Positions 7,722 to 14,953 of a DNA stretch of 17,527 nt are shown here, one piece after another. The DNA is from CAG-533 sp964589375 (GTDB lineage: Bacteria; Bacillota_I; Bacilli_A; RF39; UBA660): positions 1 through 17,527 of the forward strand of contig CAZPSA010000021.1 of NCBI GenBank assembly GCA_964589375.1, read 5' to 3'. Made by a program: the position numbers and the translations under genes. The first letter of the stretch is position 1; each line of letters opens with the position of its first letter. The notes beneath the pieces are model-generated. The model did no database searches and had not been told where the DNA came from. It saw only the letters and a program-made list of their open reading frames with translations.

Positions 7722-8675
7722 TTAAAGACTTGTTTTGATACAAACAACTTCTTTAGGTCTAACTAATATACCCCCATATACATATAAACCTTTTTGTGCT
7801 GTTTCAAAGCCATCTTGAACTTCATAGTTAACTACTTTCTCAATTTGTTCGCAGAAAGCAACAGCCTTTTTAGTTCTTAAGAAGTTTAATACTTTAGCAT
7901 AAGCAGTTATTTCATAGTAAGAACTTAAACTTGCTTTAACTGGTTCTTCAACTTCAGTATAAACTCCAGAACTTTCTGTATAGTAAACTTTTGCTTCATT
8001 TACTTCAGTGTCAGTAGTTTTAGCATATGTTGGTTCTAATTTAGGCAGTAAATTCTCTATAGTAATTAAAGCATTACTATATTTACCAACTATACCCTTT
8101 TTAGACATTTCAACGTTGTTAGTATATAACTCTGTTAGATTTTGTCTAATTTTACTAAAGAATGTTGGGTCATTCTCACTATAAAGTTCTGTACTTTGTG
8201 GTACATTGTTCTTATACAGTTTAACTAATCCTTCCTCCAATTTTTCAATAGCATTGTTTTTAGTAACACTAGTTGCATCAACAACTTCAACACTTCCAGC
8301 AGTTACACCATTCGCAACTAAGGTTGCTACATATTCATCACCTTTTTCAGTTAAAGCAGTAGCACCTTCTTCGCATATTGCTTCTAAGGCACCGTCAACT
8401 GTTTGAGCTTTATCTACATGATCAATGCCAACATTGAAATAAAACATTTGATCCATCTCAAATTCTTTTTTAGTTACGTTTGCAGCGTCTCTTTTGATTG
8501 AAACACCTGGAGTATATTTTCTTACAACCGGTTTGTCAGCATTTAAGATTATTACCTTTCTAGCATTATGCGTATCTTTCTCATATTTAAAATCACTATG
8601 ACTTCTTAATGAAGTTATTGTTTTTAAGGCTCTTTCATACCCTTGATGCCATATTGTTTGCATAGCATTTTTCAT
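7722..8675 (-). CDS. Major capsid protein (HK97-fold type)
   Basis: The protein has 317 residues and follows the scaffold gene. Its N-terminus is arm-like and helical (MKNAMQTIWHQGYERALK). A middle region is rich in Ala, Thr and Val (LEAICEEGATALTEKGDEYVATLVANGV), and the C-terminal strand set is typical of capsid subunits (GLYVYGGILVRPKEVVCI). Length, the preceding acidic scaffold and the terminator directly after the gene support the call. Residues about 215-256 hold an insert-like segment (VYYTESSGVYTEVEEP, then LSSYYE), a Tyr/Thr/Val-rich pattern that I believe recurs in structural proteins of gut Bacillota phages and probably faces outward. The ATG at 8675 has AAGGAAAG upstream. The family is inferred, not aligned. 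Confidence 0.85.
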   Translation of the reverse strand: MKNAMQTIWHQGYERALKTITSLRSHSDFKYEKDTHNARKVIILNADKPVVRKYTPGVSIKRDAANVTKKEFEMDQMFYFNVGIDHVDKAQTVDGALEAICEEGATALTEKGDEYVATLVANGVTAGSVEVVDATSVTKNNAIEKLEEGLVKLYKNNVPQSTELYSENDPTFFSKIRQNLTELYTNNVEMSKKGIVGKYSNALITIENLLPKLEPTYAKTTDTEVNEAKVYYTESSGVYTEVEEPVKASLSSYYEITAYAKVLNFLRTKKAVAFCEQIEKVVNYEVQDGFETAQKGLYVYGGILVRPKEVVCIKTSL

Positions 8676-8700
8676 ATTATCACTTTCCTTCCAATATTAA

Positions 8701-9528
8701 TTATTCTTGCCATTTTTTTCGAGAGTTTAATACTTTCTCCCAAACACCTGGTTTTTGCCACTCTTCTGGAGTTAAAGCATTAACTTCTTCTGGAGTGTAA
8801 TACTCTTTTTCCGTTTTAACTGAATTGTTTTTCATCGAACCAGGTAGCTCAATTTTTGGCTTAGGTTGAGATTTTTTGTATATTTCATAAATTTCATCAA
8901 CAGGCGTTTTTTTATCAAATTTTTTTCTGAATGAAATAAAATCTTCATCTTTCAAAAATTCATCAGTAACACCTAGTTTTTTAAGCTCTTGCGCGTCTTT
9001 TTTTTCTTCCAAAGCTTCACATAGTCTTAAAAATATTTTTTGTTCTTTTGCATTAAGGTTATTGTAGCCTGTTTTAGCAAGAAGATTTGCTTCATCCAAC
9101 ATGCTTTCGTAACCTTCAGCAATTATTTCTTCAGCATCTGCTTGAGCTAGAATTTCTAAATCTCTATCAGAAAATACTGAAGTTTTTCCCGGCATTTTAT
9201 AACCATTTTCAGTGTAATATTCTCGAAGTTTTTCATTCGCTTCATTAATATCACTTACAGAAAGTCCAGTTTTAAGGACATTTTCGGTATCTTTATAAAT
9301 TGCCATCTCGCGCTCATATTTGCGCATTTTTCTTTTTACACGAGCATCTACAATTTGGTTTATTTCATCGTCTGTTACAAACCTTCCCTTTTTCTCGTTT
9401 TCTTCCTCTTCTTCCGCGGTTATAGAAGTATCAGTTAATTCTTCATCAACTGTTGCATTTTCTTCTACTGTCTGCACTTCAGTATTTTCAGTTACTTCTT
9501 CAGTAACATTTTGAACTTCTTCGTCCAT
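8701..9528 (-). CDS. Capsid scaffolding protein
   Basis: I place the start at the ATG at 9528, since GGGAGGAAAT sits directly before it; an upstream in-frame ATG at 9540 lies within that binding site. The 275-residue protein has a very acidic N-terminal 50 residues (EEVTENTEVQTVEENATVDE), then a Lys/Arg/Glu helical body with RVKRKMRKYEREM at about 65-80. The C-terminal tail is charged (YTPEEVNALTPEEWQ, VLNSRKKWQE), and this ending resembles scaffolds of Gram-positive phages. The scaffold guides capsid protein into procapsids and is lost on maturation. Its place between portal and capsid genes is classic. No protease motif is seen, so any removal is by exit or a protease encoded elsewhere. Confidence 0.85.
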   Translation of the reverse strand: MDEEVQNVTEEVTENTEVQTVEENATVDEELTDTSITAEEEEENEKKGRFVTDDEINQIVDARVKRKMRKYEREMAIYKDTENVLKTGLSVSDINEANEKLREYYTENGYKMPGKTSVFSDRDLEILAQADAEEIIAEGYESMLDEANLLAKTGYNNLNAKEQKIFLRLCEALEEKKDAQELKKLGVTDEFLKDEDFISFRKKFDKKTPVDEIYEIYKKSQPKPKIELPGSMKNNSVKTEKEYYTPEEVNALTPEEWQKPGVWEKVLNSRKKWQE

Positions 9529-9548
9529 ATTTCCTCCCATTTTTTCGC

Positions 9549-9565
9549 GAGTGTTTGCTTCACTC
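9549..9565 (-). promoter_or_regulatory. Hairpin in the leader of the scaffold gene
   Basis: GAGTG and CACTC form a perfect 5-bp stem with a 7-base loop, about 12 bases upstream of the scaffold ribosome binding site. The surrounding 9541-9603 gap has no gene. I see no convincing -35/-10 pair in it. Confidence 0.4.
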
Positions 9566-9604
9566 TAACCTATAAAGTTTAAAGTCATTAATGCTTGGAC
9601 TATT

Positions 9605-9627
9605 AAAAAACGACTACTTTGTCGCTT
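9605..9627 (-). terminator. Rho-independent terminator overlapping the portal stop codon
   Basis: In the transcript, AAGCGAC pairs with GTCGTTT (one G-U) around an AAAGTA loop, ending in a run of six U. The loop contains the portal TAG stop codon. Translating ribosomes could therefore hinder folding, linking termination to portal translation. The stem has only three strong G-C pairs, so read-through into scaffold and capsid genes is likely. Confidence 0.6.
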
Positions 9628-11287
9628 GATTAATCAGATTGTTTCCAACACTTGATATATTTTCAATGTCTTGAAAATCCATCATACTTTTCTGTGCTTG
9701 CTGTTGGTATATTGCTGCTTGCTTTTCTATTTCATCAATTTGTTTTTGTTTATCTTTTCTTTTGTTTAATATTAATTCTAATTTACTTTTCGGCATTACA
9801 CTATCTGTATCTAGTGCTTCAACATATTCTTCAAAAGTAATCTTATCGTTCGTAAACAAGTTTTCTAATGAAAGCTCCTGAGCATATTTATCAAAAGCAC
9901 CTTTTGGCGTTATATCAACTTTTACACTTGTTTTTAATGTTTCCAAAATATATTTAGGTACAGTTACCTGCTTTTTTGTTTTTTCGCCAGTTATATTATC
10001 AATAATTTCATCTTCTATTGTTAGTCCATCGCTTGCATAAACACGCCACATTTCGAACCATATTCTGGCCAAATCTTCAATAAAAGACTTTAAAGCTATC
10101 AATTGATCGTTAAGTGGCTGATTTTGTGCGTTTTGAACCGCTAATATTGCTCGACCACTTGCGCTTTCAGGATTAATGTTTCCGGTAACCGCATCGCCAG
10201 CATTGTTAATTTCACTCGACAAAGTGATAAGCTCATTTTGGAATTTCTCGCTGTCTGGGCTAATTTGACCACCAGAAGAATTCATAAAAACATCGCTTGC
10301 TTTAGCACTAGCATCTTTAAATTTAATTATTGAACCTACACGATTAATCGCATCAATATTATCAACCAAGTCAATATTTACTATTTTTTGAGGGTAAGCA
10401 ATATTTTTAATTGTTATTGCTCTTCGCATTGCAGTTTTATTAGTCTCAAGCTGATTTGGAATAAGTTGTTCTACTTCGCCTACTCCGCGAGCACTGCCTT
10501 CAACATCTTCCCAATTAAAGTGTGCAACTTGATAAAGAGTTAAGCCAGTATCAGTATCTTTTTTAAAATCACAATACTTGGTTGCTTGACTAAAATGTAT
10601 TGTTCCATTTTGTCTATAAAGCTTAGTTAACAACCAACATTTATCTTCAATTTCTTGTTTAGCGCTATCACCACTTGCAGTTGCTAGATCACTATCGCCA
10701 CGTATGTTGAGCATATCTTCCTCATTTATTCCTAAAGCTTTCGCTTTTTCTTGTAATTCAGATATAGTTTTGCGCTGTCTTATAATAATCCATGGTTGAA
10801 GTTGAATTTCTTCTTCGTTTTCGTCTCCATAAATAATATCATTTTTACTTATTATTTCATTTATCGGAACATCATTTTCTTCATCATAATTAATAAATGC
10901 TACTGCTTCACCATTAATTGCTGCTTGTCTTGTCCACTTTTTGACTTTTTTGTCCATAAAATCAGTGTCCCAAACTTTACTAGCTTTCTTATTTAATAAA
11001 TCACACGTTTTTTGTGCAATTTCCAAAAATTCGGCATTTTCAATATTTTCTGGACTATAATTAACAGCAAATAAATTTGATGTGATAGTGCCGACTTTGT
11101 GTTTAACTATCTTCTTTATAAAATTATGCTGAATTTTTTCTATGCCTCTAACTTTCAAGCCAGCCCATTGATCTCCATTATACATCCGAAAATTAACGTC
11201 TGTTTTAGCATAAATGCTAGACATAAAACTTTGACCCTTTTGATATAAGTCCCATATATTTGTAGTTTTTAATTCTTCTTGTGTCAT
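9614..11287 (-). CDS. Portal protein
   Basis: I place the start at the ATG at 11287, because GAAGGAGAAG lies just before it; a longer form from 11305 would put that site inside the gene. The 557-residue protein has features of phage portals: an N-terminal helical wing (QKGQSFMSSIYAK, GDQWAGLK), then a middle with NLFAVNYSPEN and RQAAINGEAVAFINYD. The Gly-rich segment GVGEVEQLIPNQLE near residue 275 precedes the stem and tunnel helices. The tail is Gln/Lys-rich and helical (QKQIDEIEKQAAIYQQQ). Twelve copies would form the ring at the capsid vertex through which the terminase pumps DNA and to which the adaptor binds. Length and position two genes after the large terminase support this. The exact portal family is not assigned. 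Confidence 0.85.
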   Translation of the reverse strand: MTQEELKTTNIWDLYQKGQSFMSSIYAKTDVNFRMYNGDQWAGLKVRGIEKIQHNFIKKIVKHKVGTITSNLFAVNYSPENIENAEFLEIAQKTCDLLNKKASKVWDTDFMDKKVKKWTRQAAINGEAVAFINYDEENDVPINEIISKNDIIYGDENEEEIQLQPWIIIRQRKTISELQEKAKALGINEEDMLNIRGDSDLATASGDSAKQEIEDKCWLLTKLYRQNGTIHFSQATKYCDFKKDTDTGLTLYQVAHFNWEDVEGSARGVGEVEQLIPNQLETNKTAMRRAITIKNIAYPQKIVNIDLVDNIDAINRVGSIIKFKDASAKASDVFMNSSGGQISPDSEKFQNELITLSSEINNAGDAVTGNINPESASGRAILAVQNAQNQPLNDQLIALKSFIEDLARIWFEMWRVYASDGLTIEDEIIDNITGEKTKKQVTVPKYILETLKTSVKVDITPKGAFDKYAQELSLENLFTNDKITFEEYVEALDTDSVMPKSKLELILNKRKDKQKQIDEIEKQAAIYQQQAQKSMMDFQDIENISSVGNNLINQATK

Positions 11288-11301
11288 AATACTTCTCCTT
11301 C

Positions 11302-11571
11302 TCAATTAGGAAAATCTTTTTGACCAATTTCAGTGCAATTATAAGCATCAATGTTTGCTAAATTGATATCAAATATTTCCTGTTCCTTTTTTAAACTTTT
11401 TTCTTCTACTTTATTACTTTTTGCTTTTTTTAGTGTGGTGGCTACGGGATTTATTTTAGCTAAGCTGATAGTCTTATTTTGGGATTTTTCATTGCTTAAA
11501 TAAAATCCCAAACAAAATGACATTAAAATAAAAACACCAAAAATGGTGCAAAGTATTATTGTATAAATCAT
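11302..11571 (-). CDS. Small membrane protein between terminase and portal genes
   Basis: The protein has 89 residues. Residues 3-27 are a single hydrophobic segment (IILCTIFGVFILMSFCLGFYL) with a short N-terminus and a basic region after it, so the C-terminus is probably cytoplasmic. The last 20 residues read ANIDAYNCTEIGQKD, close to a NIDxYxGTxxGQK ending that I recall from small proteins encoded before portal genes in Gram-positive phages. Its ATG overlaps the stop of the 50-aa gene (ATGA). Function unknown. The membrane anchor plus conserved tail suggests a link between membrane and head assembly, but this is inference. Confidence 0.75.
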   Translation of the reverse strand: MIYTIILCTIFGVFILMSFCLGFYLSNEKSQNKTISLAKINPVATTLKKAKSNKVEEKSLKKEQEIFDINLANIDAYNCTEIGQKDFPN

Positions 11572-11720
11572 TTCTTATCACTCGTTTTCTTTTTCGATTT
11601 TTTATTTGTCTTTTCATTTAAAACTTCATCAATTGTATCTGTAATGATTTTGTTTGTTTCTTCCTCCCCAATTACTTCATTACAAATTTCTCTTAATTTT
11701 CTAAACATTTTCTTTTTCAT
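11568..11720 (-). CDS. Small Lys/Glu-rich protein, 50 aa
   Basis: This short gene starts at an ATG that overlaps the large terminase stop (ATGA) and ends in a TGA that overlaps the next ATG the same way, so it sits in a perfectly coupled chain. The protein begins MKKKMFRKLREICNEVIG and ends in a strongly basic tail (NKKSKKKTSDKK). It is probably helical, with no known domain. The double coupling is the main evidence that it is real. A nucleic-acid or terminase-associated role is possible but unproven. Confidence 0.65.
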   Translation of the reverse strand: MKKKMFRKLREICNEVIGEEETNKIITDTIDEVLNEKTNKKSKKKTSDKK

Positions 11721-13084
11721 ATTACTTCTATTTCCTCTCCATAATCTTTAAATTTTGATGTTTTTTCAACATCAAAATTAAATCTATTTTCATATTTTAT
11801 TATTTCTTTGCTAGACGCTATTCTATTAACACAAAAGTATCTTAAAGCGTCTGTTATATGCGTTATTTCATGTGGTTCTGTTGCAACATCGTTTGGGTCT
11901 TTATCATCGTATTGCAGTTGTGGTAAGCATCTTATAAGATTAGTGCAATTATTAAATATCTTTAATTGACTATCTTCATAGATTTCGCCGGTTTGTTCGT
12001 GTCTCGCTTTTCTTACTTTAAGCCATTCCTTAACATTGAGCCACCCTGCTTTTCTATCATTACTAGATTTAAAAAATGAAATACCTCCTTCACGAAACAG
12101 CTCAGATGTACTCTTACCAGTATCACGATTTTTGCTCCACAAATCTGGCGGAGCATATATCGCTTTATATTCATAATTTCTCATAATGCTTTTTAACATT
12201 TGTCTTGCTTCGCTTACTATTAGTCCTGATTTATATATCTCATTATAAACATAAGCTATGCTTTTTGTATCAACAGCTACAAATATCACAGCAAACATAT
12301 CTAAACCATAATCCAAAGCTATATATCTATTCCAATTATTTGGTATCTCAAATGGTTCTATCACATGAATATTTCTTCTAAATTCTCTAAAAAATTGTCC
12401 GTCAAACACATCCCAGTTACCATAAAGCATTGCTTGTTTTCTATCTTCGGGCAAATTCTCTAAAGTTCTTACGTATTCTGGATCGTTTTCCATCAAATAC
12501 TTATTTTCGAATACTTGCGCTGGAATAAATTTATAATCACTTGCAATTTCAGTTTCTTTATAGTCTTTATCTATAAATAATCTTTTTACCCAAGCATGGC
12601 CAACACCTCCAGGATTACACGTAAAATACATTCTAGGAGTAAAACTATCTTTCATGTTTCCGCTCATACGATTGCTCTCTGTTAAAGTTTGAAACTGAAA
12701 CTCCGTAAAGTGTGTTGCTTCTTCAAGAACTATGACTTCATATGCTTGTCCTTGATACTGAAGTACATCTTTTTCATTATCGCAATAACCTAAAACAATT
12801 CTTGACGAATTTGGAAATATAAACGCTTTTGTACTTTCTTTATATACTGCTATGCCTCGTAACATTTTTTGAAGTTGCATCACATGATTTTCTCTTAACT
12901 CTTTTAATGTTCTTCTTAATAATAGTATTTGGATGCCAGCATAATTCAAGGCAAGTAAGCACATTTTTATTCTAGATACATGACTTTTTCCACCACCACG
13001 AGCACCGCCATAGCAAATATATTTGTTAGTTGCTAAACAAAACTCTTTTTGTTTAGGGTATAACTCTCCGATATCAAATGTCAT
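11717..13084 (-). CDS. terL: Terminase large subunit (packaging ATPase and nuclease)
   Basis: The protein has 455 residues, typical of the family. Walker A is GGARGGGKS at 26-34, Walker B is VIVLEEA at about 117-123 with the catalytic Glu pair, and CNPGG at 156-160 fits the coupling motif. The C-terminal RNase H-like nuclease shows YIALDYGLD (first acidic residue at 258), a middle acidic residue in APPDLW, and HITDALRYF near 425 as the last. It drives ATP-powered translocation of DNA into the procapsid and cuts the concatemer. Its ATG overlaps the small-subunit stop (ATGA), and its stop overlaps the next ATG. The headful or cohesive-end mode cannot be read from the sequence by eye. Confidence 0.97.
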   Translation of the reverse strand: MTFDIGELYPKQKEFCLATNKYICYGGARGGGKSHVSRIKMCLLALNYAGIQILLLRRTLKELRENHVMQLQKMLRGIAVYKESTKAFIFPNSSRIVLGYCDNEKDVLQYQGQAYEVIVLEEATHFTEFQFQTLTESNRMSGNMKDSFTPRMYFTCNPGGVGHAWVKRLFIDKDYKETEIASDYKFIPAQVFENKYLMENDPEYVRTLENLPEDRKQAMLYGNWDVFDGQFFREFRRNIHVIEPFEIPNNWNRYIALDYGLDMFAVIFVAVDTKSIAYVYNEIYKSGLIVSEARQMLKSIMRNYEYKAIYAPPDLWSKNRDTGKSTSELFREGGISFFKSSNDRKAGWLNVKEWLKVRKARHEQTGEIYEDSQLKIFNNCTNLIRCLPQLQYDDKDPNDVATEPHEITHITDALRYFCVNRIASSKEIIKYENRFNFDVEKTSKFKDYGEEIEVI

Positions 13085-13464
13085 TTGCTCAATTCCTTTA
13101 TTTCGTCACTCATTTTAACTGTAATTGAAGTATTTGCAGTTGCATCACCACTTGCAAGAGCTTTTTTATCAAATAAAATACCAATAGCAGTTGTTAAATT
13201 GTTTATTGGTATATTATCTCTATCTAATGCTTTATCAAGCTTGTCTAGTGCTTTATAAATTAATCTATCAGCATACTTTACAAACTCTTCTTTTTTTCGC
13301 TCGGAAATTTTCGCAAATTCTTCGGAATGCTCATTAATAATTTTTTTTACTGTTTTATCAGACACATGACATTCTTTAGCAGTTGCATTGTAACTATTTG
13401 TTAAAGCATAGCTAGCCATTACTTCATGTATCTTTTTATTATCTACTTTTACTCCTCTAGCCAC
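13081..13464 (-). CDS. terS: Terminase small subunit
   Basis: The protein has 127 residues starting at GTG (13464) with AAGGAAGTG 8 bases upstream. A helix-turn-helix lies near residues 12-43 (VMASYALTNSYN, TAKECHVSDKTVKKIINEH), followed by long charged helices for oligomerisation and a short C-terminal beta piece (TSITVKMSDEIKELSK). The small subunit recognises the packaging site and regulates the large subunit. The HTH, the length and the ATGA overlap with the large terminase make the call firm. Its natural target may be in or near this gene, but I could not identify a pac or cos site. Confidence 0.9.
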   Translation of the reverse strand: MARGVKVDNKKIHEVMASYALTNSYNATAKECHVSDKTVKKIINEHSEEFAKISERKKEEFVKYADRLIYKALDKLDKALDRDNIPINNLTTAIGILFDKKALASGDATANTSITVKMSDEIKELSK

Positions 13465-13479
13465 ATATTATTCACTTCC

Positions 13480-13602
13480 TTAATTAATTCTTTTTAATAA
13501 TTCGTTCCATAATTCATTTTTATGGTTTGCTAAAATAATAAATAATATTGTCATTTTAATTATTAATACAATAAATATTATTTTTAATATAATTTCAAAC
13601 AT
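13480..13602 (-). CDS. Small hydrophobic protein, 40 aa
   Basis: A 40-codon ORF starts at ATG 13602 behind a strong AAAGGAG site. Nearly all of residues 2-26 are Ile, Leu, Phe or Val (FEIILKIIFIVLIIKM, TILFIILA), then a short polar tail (NHKNELWNELLKRIN). It overlaps the end of the 94-aa gene by 19 bases and ends 15 bases before the small-terminase GTG. It is probably a single-pass membrane peptide of unknown role. The excellent ribosome binding site argues that it is translated. Confidence 0.6.
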   Translation of the reverse strand: MFEIILKIIFIVLIIKMTILFIILANHKNELWNELLKRIN

Positions 13603-13868
13603 TTATTCTCCTTTGCATTTTTAACATAGGTTTGTTCTCGAAGTAAATTAGGAACTCTATCACTATTCTTGAATTTATAAAAATCTTGAGTATTGTAACC
13701 GCCAAATAATGGCATGTCCCAGTTATTTTCGATGTCATGTTCTATGATAATAAAATGTCCTAACACACCATATGTGTCTAATGTTTTGATAATCTTTTCT
13801 AATGTATTACTATGACATATTATTTCCATACCATACCCTAAATCCATATACAAACGATAATTTTTCAA
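13584..13868 (-). CDS. Hypothetical protein, up to 94 aa
   Basis: The longest form starts at TTG 13868 with only a GAAGAAG-like site. An internal ATG (MDLGYGMEI, eight codons in) is an alternative, and neither has a strong ribosome binding site. The protein has a beta-alpha-beta pattern (YRLYMDLGYGMEIICHS, TLEKIIKTLDTYG, HFIIIEHDIENNW) and a Lys/Asn/Cys-rich end. I do not recognise the family. It may be a small regulatory or accessory phage protein at the start of the late operon. Confidence 0.6.
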   Translation of the reverse strand: MKNYRLYMDLGYGMEIICHSNTLEKIIKTLDTYGVLGHFIIIEHDIENNWDMPLFGGYNTQDFYKFKNSDRVPNLLREQTYVKNAKENKCLKLY

Positions 13869-13877
13869 ATTACTTCT

Positions 13878-13979
13878 TCACTCAATATCTTTCTTATCTT
13901 CTTCAACATATAATTCTTCGCACTCTTTTAAACTATTAATCTGATCGCCCAAAAAAATTACTGATGAATAATATGTCAT
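13878..13979 (-). pseudogene. 33-aa ORF, possible displaced 3' part of the LTRGD gene
   Basis: ATG at 13979 to TGA at 13878 encodes MTYYSSVIFLGDQINSL and then an acidic tail. It lacks a good ribosome binding site and overlaps the 3' part of the 49-aa ORF in the +1 frame, meeting it at a run of seven T. Either it is the out-of-frame remainder of that gene or a tiny chance ORF. Confidence 0.35.
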
Positions 13980-14085
13980 TCACTTTAAAAGTATAATTCG
14001 TTTCATCATCATTTTTTGCTTTAACTTCGATTAATGCACTATCACCACGCGTTAAATGAATATCGTAACCATCGATTTTAAACAT
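13936..14085 (-). pseudogene. Truncated LTRGD-type phage protein N-terminus, 49 aa
   Basis: I take ATG 14085, directly after a strong GGGAGGAATT site; an upstream in-frame start at 14121 has none. The sequence MFKIDGYDIHLTRGDSALIE with YTFKVNDI at about 31-38 looks like the N-terminal beta-sandwich start seen in baseplate-upper-protein-like and other Gram-positive phage structural proteins. Relatives I recall are longer. Here the frame ends after 49 residues, just past a T7 tract followed by GGG. A +1 shift there would append DQINSLKECEEL and more from the 33-aa frame. It may be a decayed gene, a genuine small protein, or a frameshifted product. It is the first gene after the proposed late promoter. 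Confidence 0.5.
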
Positions 14086-14172
14086 AATTCCTCCCGTGTA
14101 AAAAAGCTTAGAACAAACCAAGCCTTATTTTCAAATTTATTATTTAATAAGTAATACTTTTTATTTTTTCTG

Positions 14173-14190
14173 GGTATTACCCATAATACC
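14173..14190. promoter_or_regulatory. Palindromic site near the late promoter start region
   Basis: GGTATTA and TAATACC form a perfect 7-bp inverted repeat with a 4-base centre. An overlapping perfect 13-bp palindrome, TGGGTATTACCCA, lies at 14171-14183. It sits where transcription from the proposed promoter would begin, so it fits a repressor operator or an RNA hairpin at the 5' end of the transcript. Confidence 0.5.
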
Positions 14191-14235
14191 AATATACACC
14201 AAAAAAAACGGACATTGTTGGACATTTCCGGACAT
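14191..14235 (-). promoter_or_regulatory. Candidate activator-dependent late promoter with three GGACAT repeats
   Basis: GGACAT occurs at 14210, 14220 and 14230, exactly 10 bp apart, so all three face the same side of the helix. Read on the minus strand it is ATGTCC. Downstream is a TATATT -10-like hexamer (14191-14196), with TATTAT at 14183-14188 as an alternative. No -35 match exists at the right spacing. With either -10 the repeats cover roughly -26 to -59, where an activator that replaces -35 recognition binds. The gene just upstream encodes a sigma-like regulator, the obvious candidate partner. Confidence 0.55.
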
Positions 14236-14277
14236 TTTCTATTTTTTCGCATTTTTATTTAAGTTTGTAAGTAAAAT

Positions 14278-14712
14278 TTATAAAATACTAGTCTTTTTTT
14301 GCTTTTTTAATGCTTTATATTTTCTTCGACATGTTTTTTCGCTACAATCGAACATTGCTGCTATTTCTTCCCATCTCCAATGAAGTCTATCTCTAAAATA
14401 TACAATACATTCTTCTTTAGATGTATTCTCTATCATTTCTCCTATTTTTTCAATAGCTAATTGTCTATAACTGTTAAAAGATGACTTTACTGTTTCAAAT
14501 TCTTCTCTAGTTCCATCTGTTTTAATCATTTTATTTAACATCACATCCCCTTTATTCGAGCTAGAACTACTTTTAATATCTTTCCAAGTAATCGCTTTTA
14601 TTTCAAAAAAACCTATTCTTAATTTTTCTTTTAATTCTAAAAGCCGATATTTAAGCTTTTTCATTTCTTTTAATATTTCTTCTAGTGTTAAATATTTTTC
14701 TTCATTTGTCAT
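14278..14712 (-). CDS. ArpU/RinA-like late transcription regulator (sigma region 4-like HTH)
   Basis: The protein has 144 residues. Residues 1-35 are a charged helix, followed by a Ser run (SSSSSN) and GDVMLNKM. The C-terminal 40 residues contain YFRDRLHWRWEEIAAMFDCS and then EKTCRRKYKALKK, the helix-turn-helix pattern of sigma-70 region 4-like phage regulators of the ArpU/RinA/DUF1492 group. These control late genes and are usually encoded just before the terminase genes, as here. An AGGAG site and GAGGA precede the ATG at 14712. The 185 bases after it hold the repeat-bearing promoter. The exact family name is by resemblance; the HTH role is secure. Confidence 0.75.
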   Translation of the reverse strand: MTNEEKYLTLEEILKEMKKLKYRLLELKEKLRIGFFEIKAITWKDIKSSSSSNKGDVMLNKMIKTDGTREEFETVKSSFNSYRQLAIEKIGEMIENTSKEECIVYFRDRLHWRWEEIAAMFDCSEKTCRRKYKALKKQKKTSIL

Positions 14713-14718
14713 TCCTCA

Positions 14719-14934
14719 TCACTCTCCTAAATCTTTAAAAAATGTTTCTAATTCAATTATTAAATCTTTATTTAGTTCTTTTTCATATTCATAAAGTTGT
14801 TCATCTTTTTCTTTTGCTGTTTCAGTATCAATTCTTGATATATAATCATCAATTAAATTAAGCATTTTAATACATTTACCTTTCAAATATTTTAATTGCC
14901 CTCTATATTGTATTAGCTGTTGTTCTTTATTCAA
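14719..14934 (-). CDS. Small helical protein, 71 aa
   Basis: I prefer the TTG at 14934, which has TTAGGAG about 10 bases before it. A longer form from TTG 14973 would contain that site. The protein is helical and charged (NKEQQLIQYRGQLKYLKGK, then YEKELNKDLIIELETFFKDL), with no known motif. It ends 6 bases before the regulator ATG, so the two are co-translated. Function unknown. Confidence 0.6.
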   Translation of the reverse strand: MNKEQQLIQYRGQLKYLKGKCIKMLNLIDDYISRIDTETAKEKDEQLYEYEKELNKDLIIELETFFKDLGE

Positions 14935-14953
14935 TGTAATCACTCTCCTAAAT

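Noticed and set aside
10796..10996. Plus-strand ORF, Phe/Ile/Tyr-rich
   Set aside because: Antisense to the portal gene with no translation signals; typical A/T-rich shadow.
14100..14126. Possible terminator hairpin (AAGGCTT, AAGCTT, then U run) before the LTRGD ORF
   Set aside because: The stem is short, has a bulge and a 10-base loop, and lies within 20 bases of a strong ribosome binding site; too weak to call.
14052..14252. Minus-strand ORF of 66 codons running through the GGACAT repeats
   Set aside because: No ribosome binding site, overlaps the better supported LTRGD ORF and reads straight through what looks like a promoter region.
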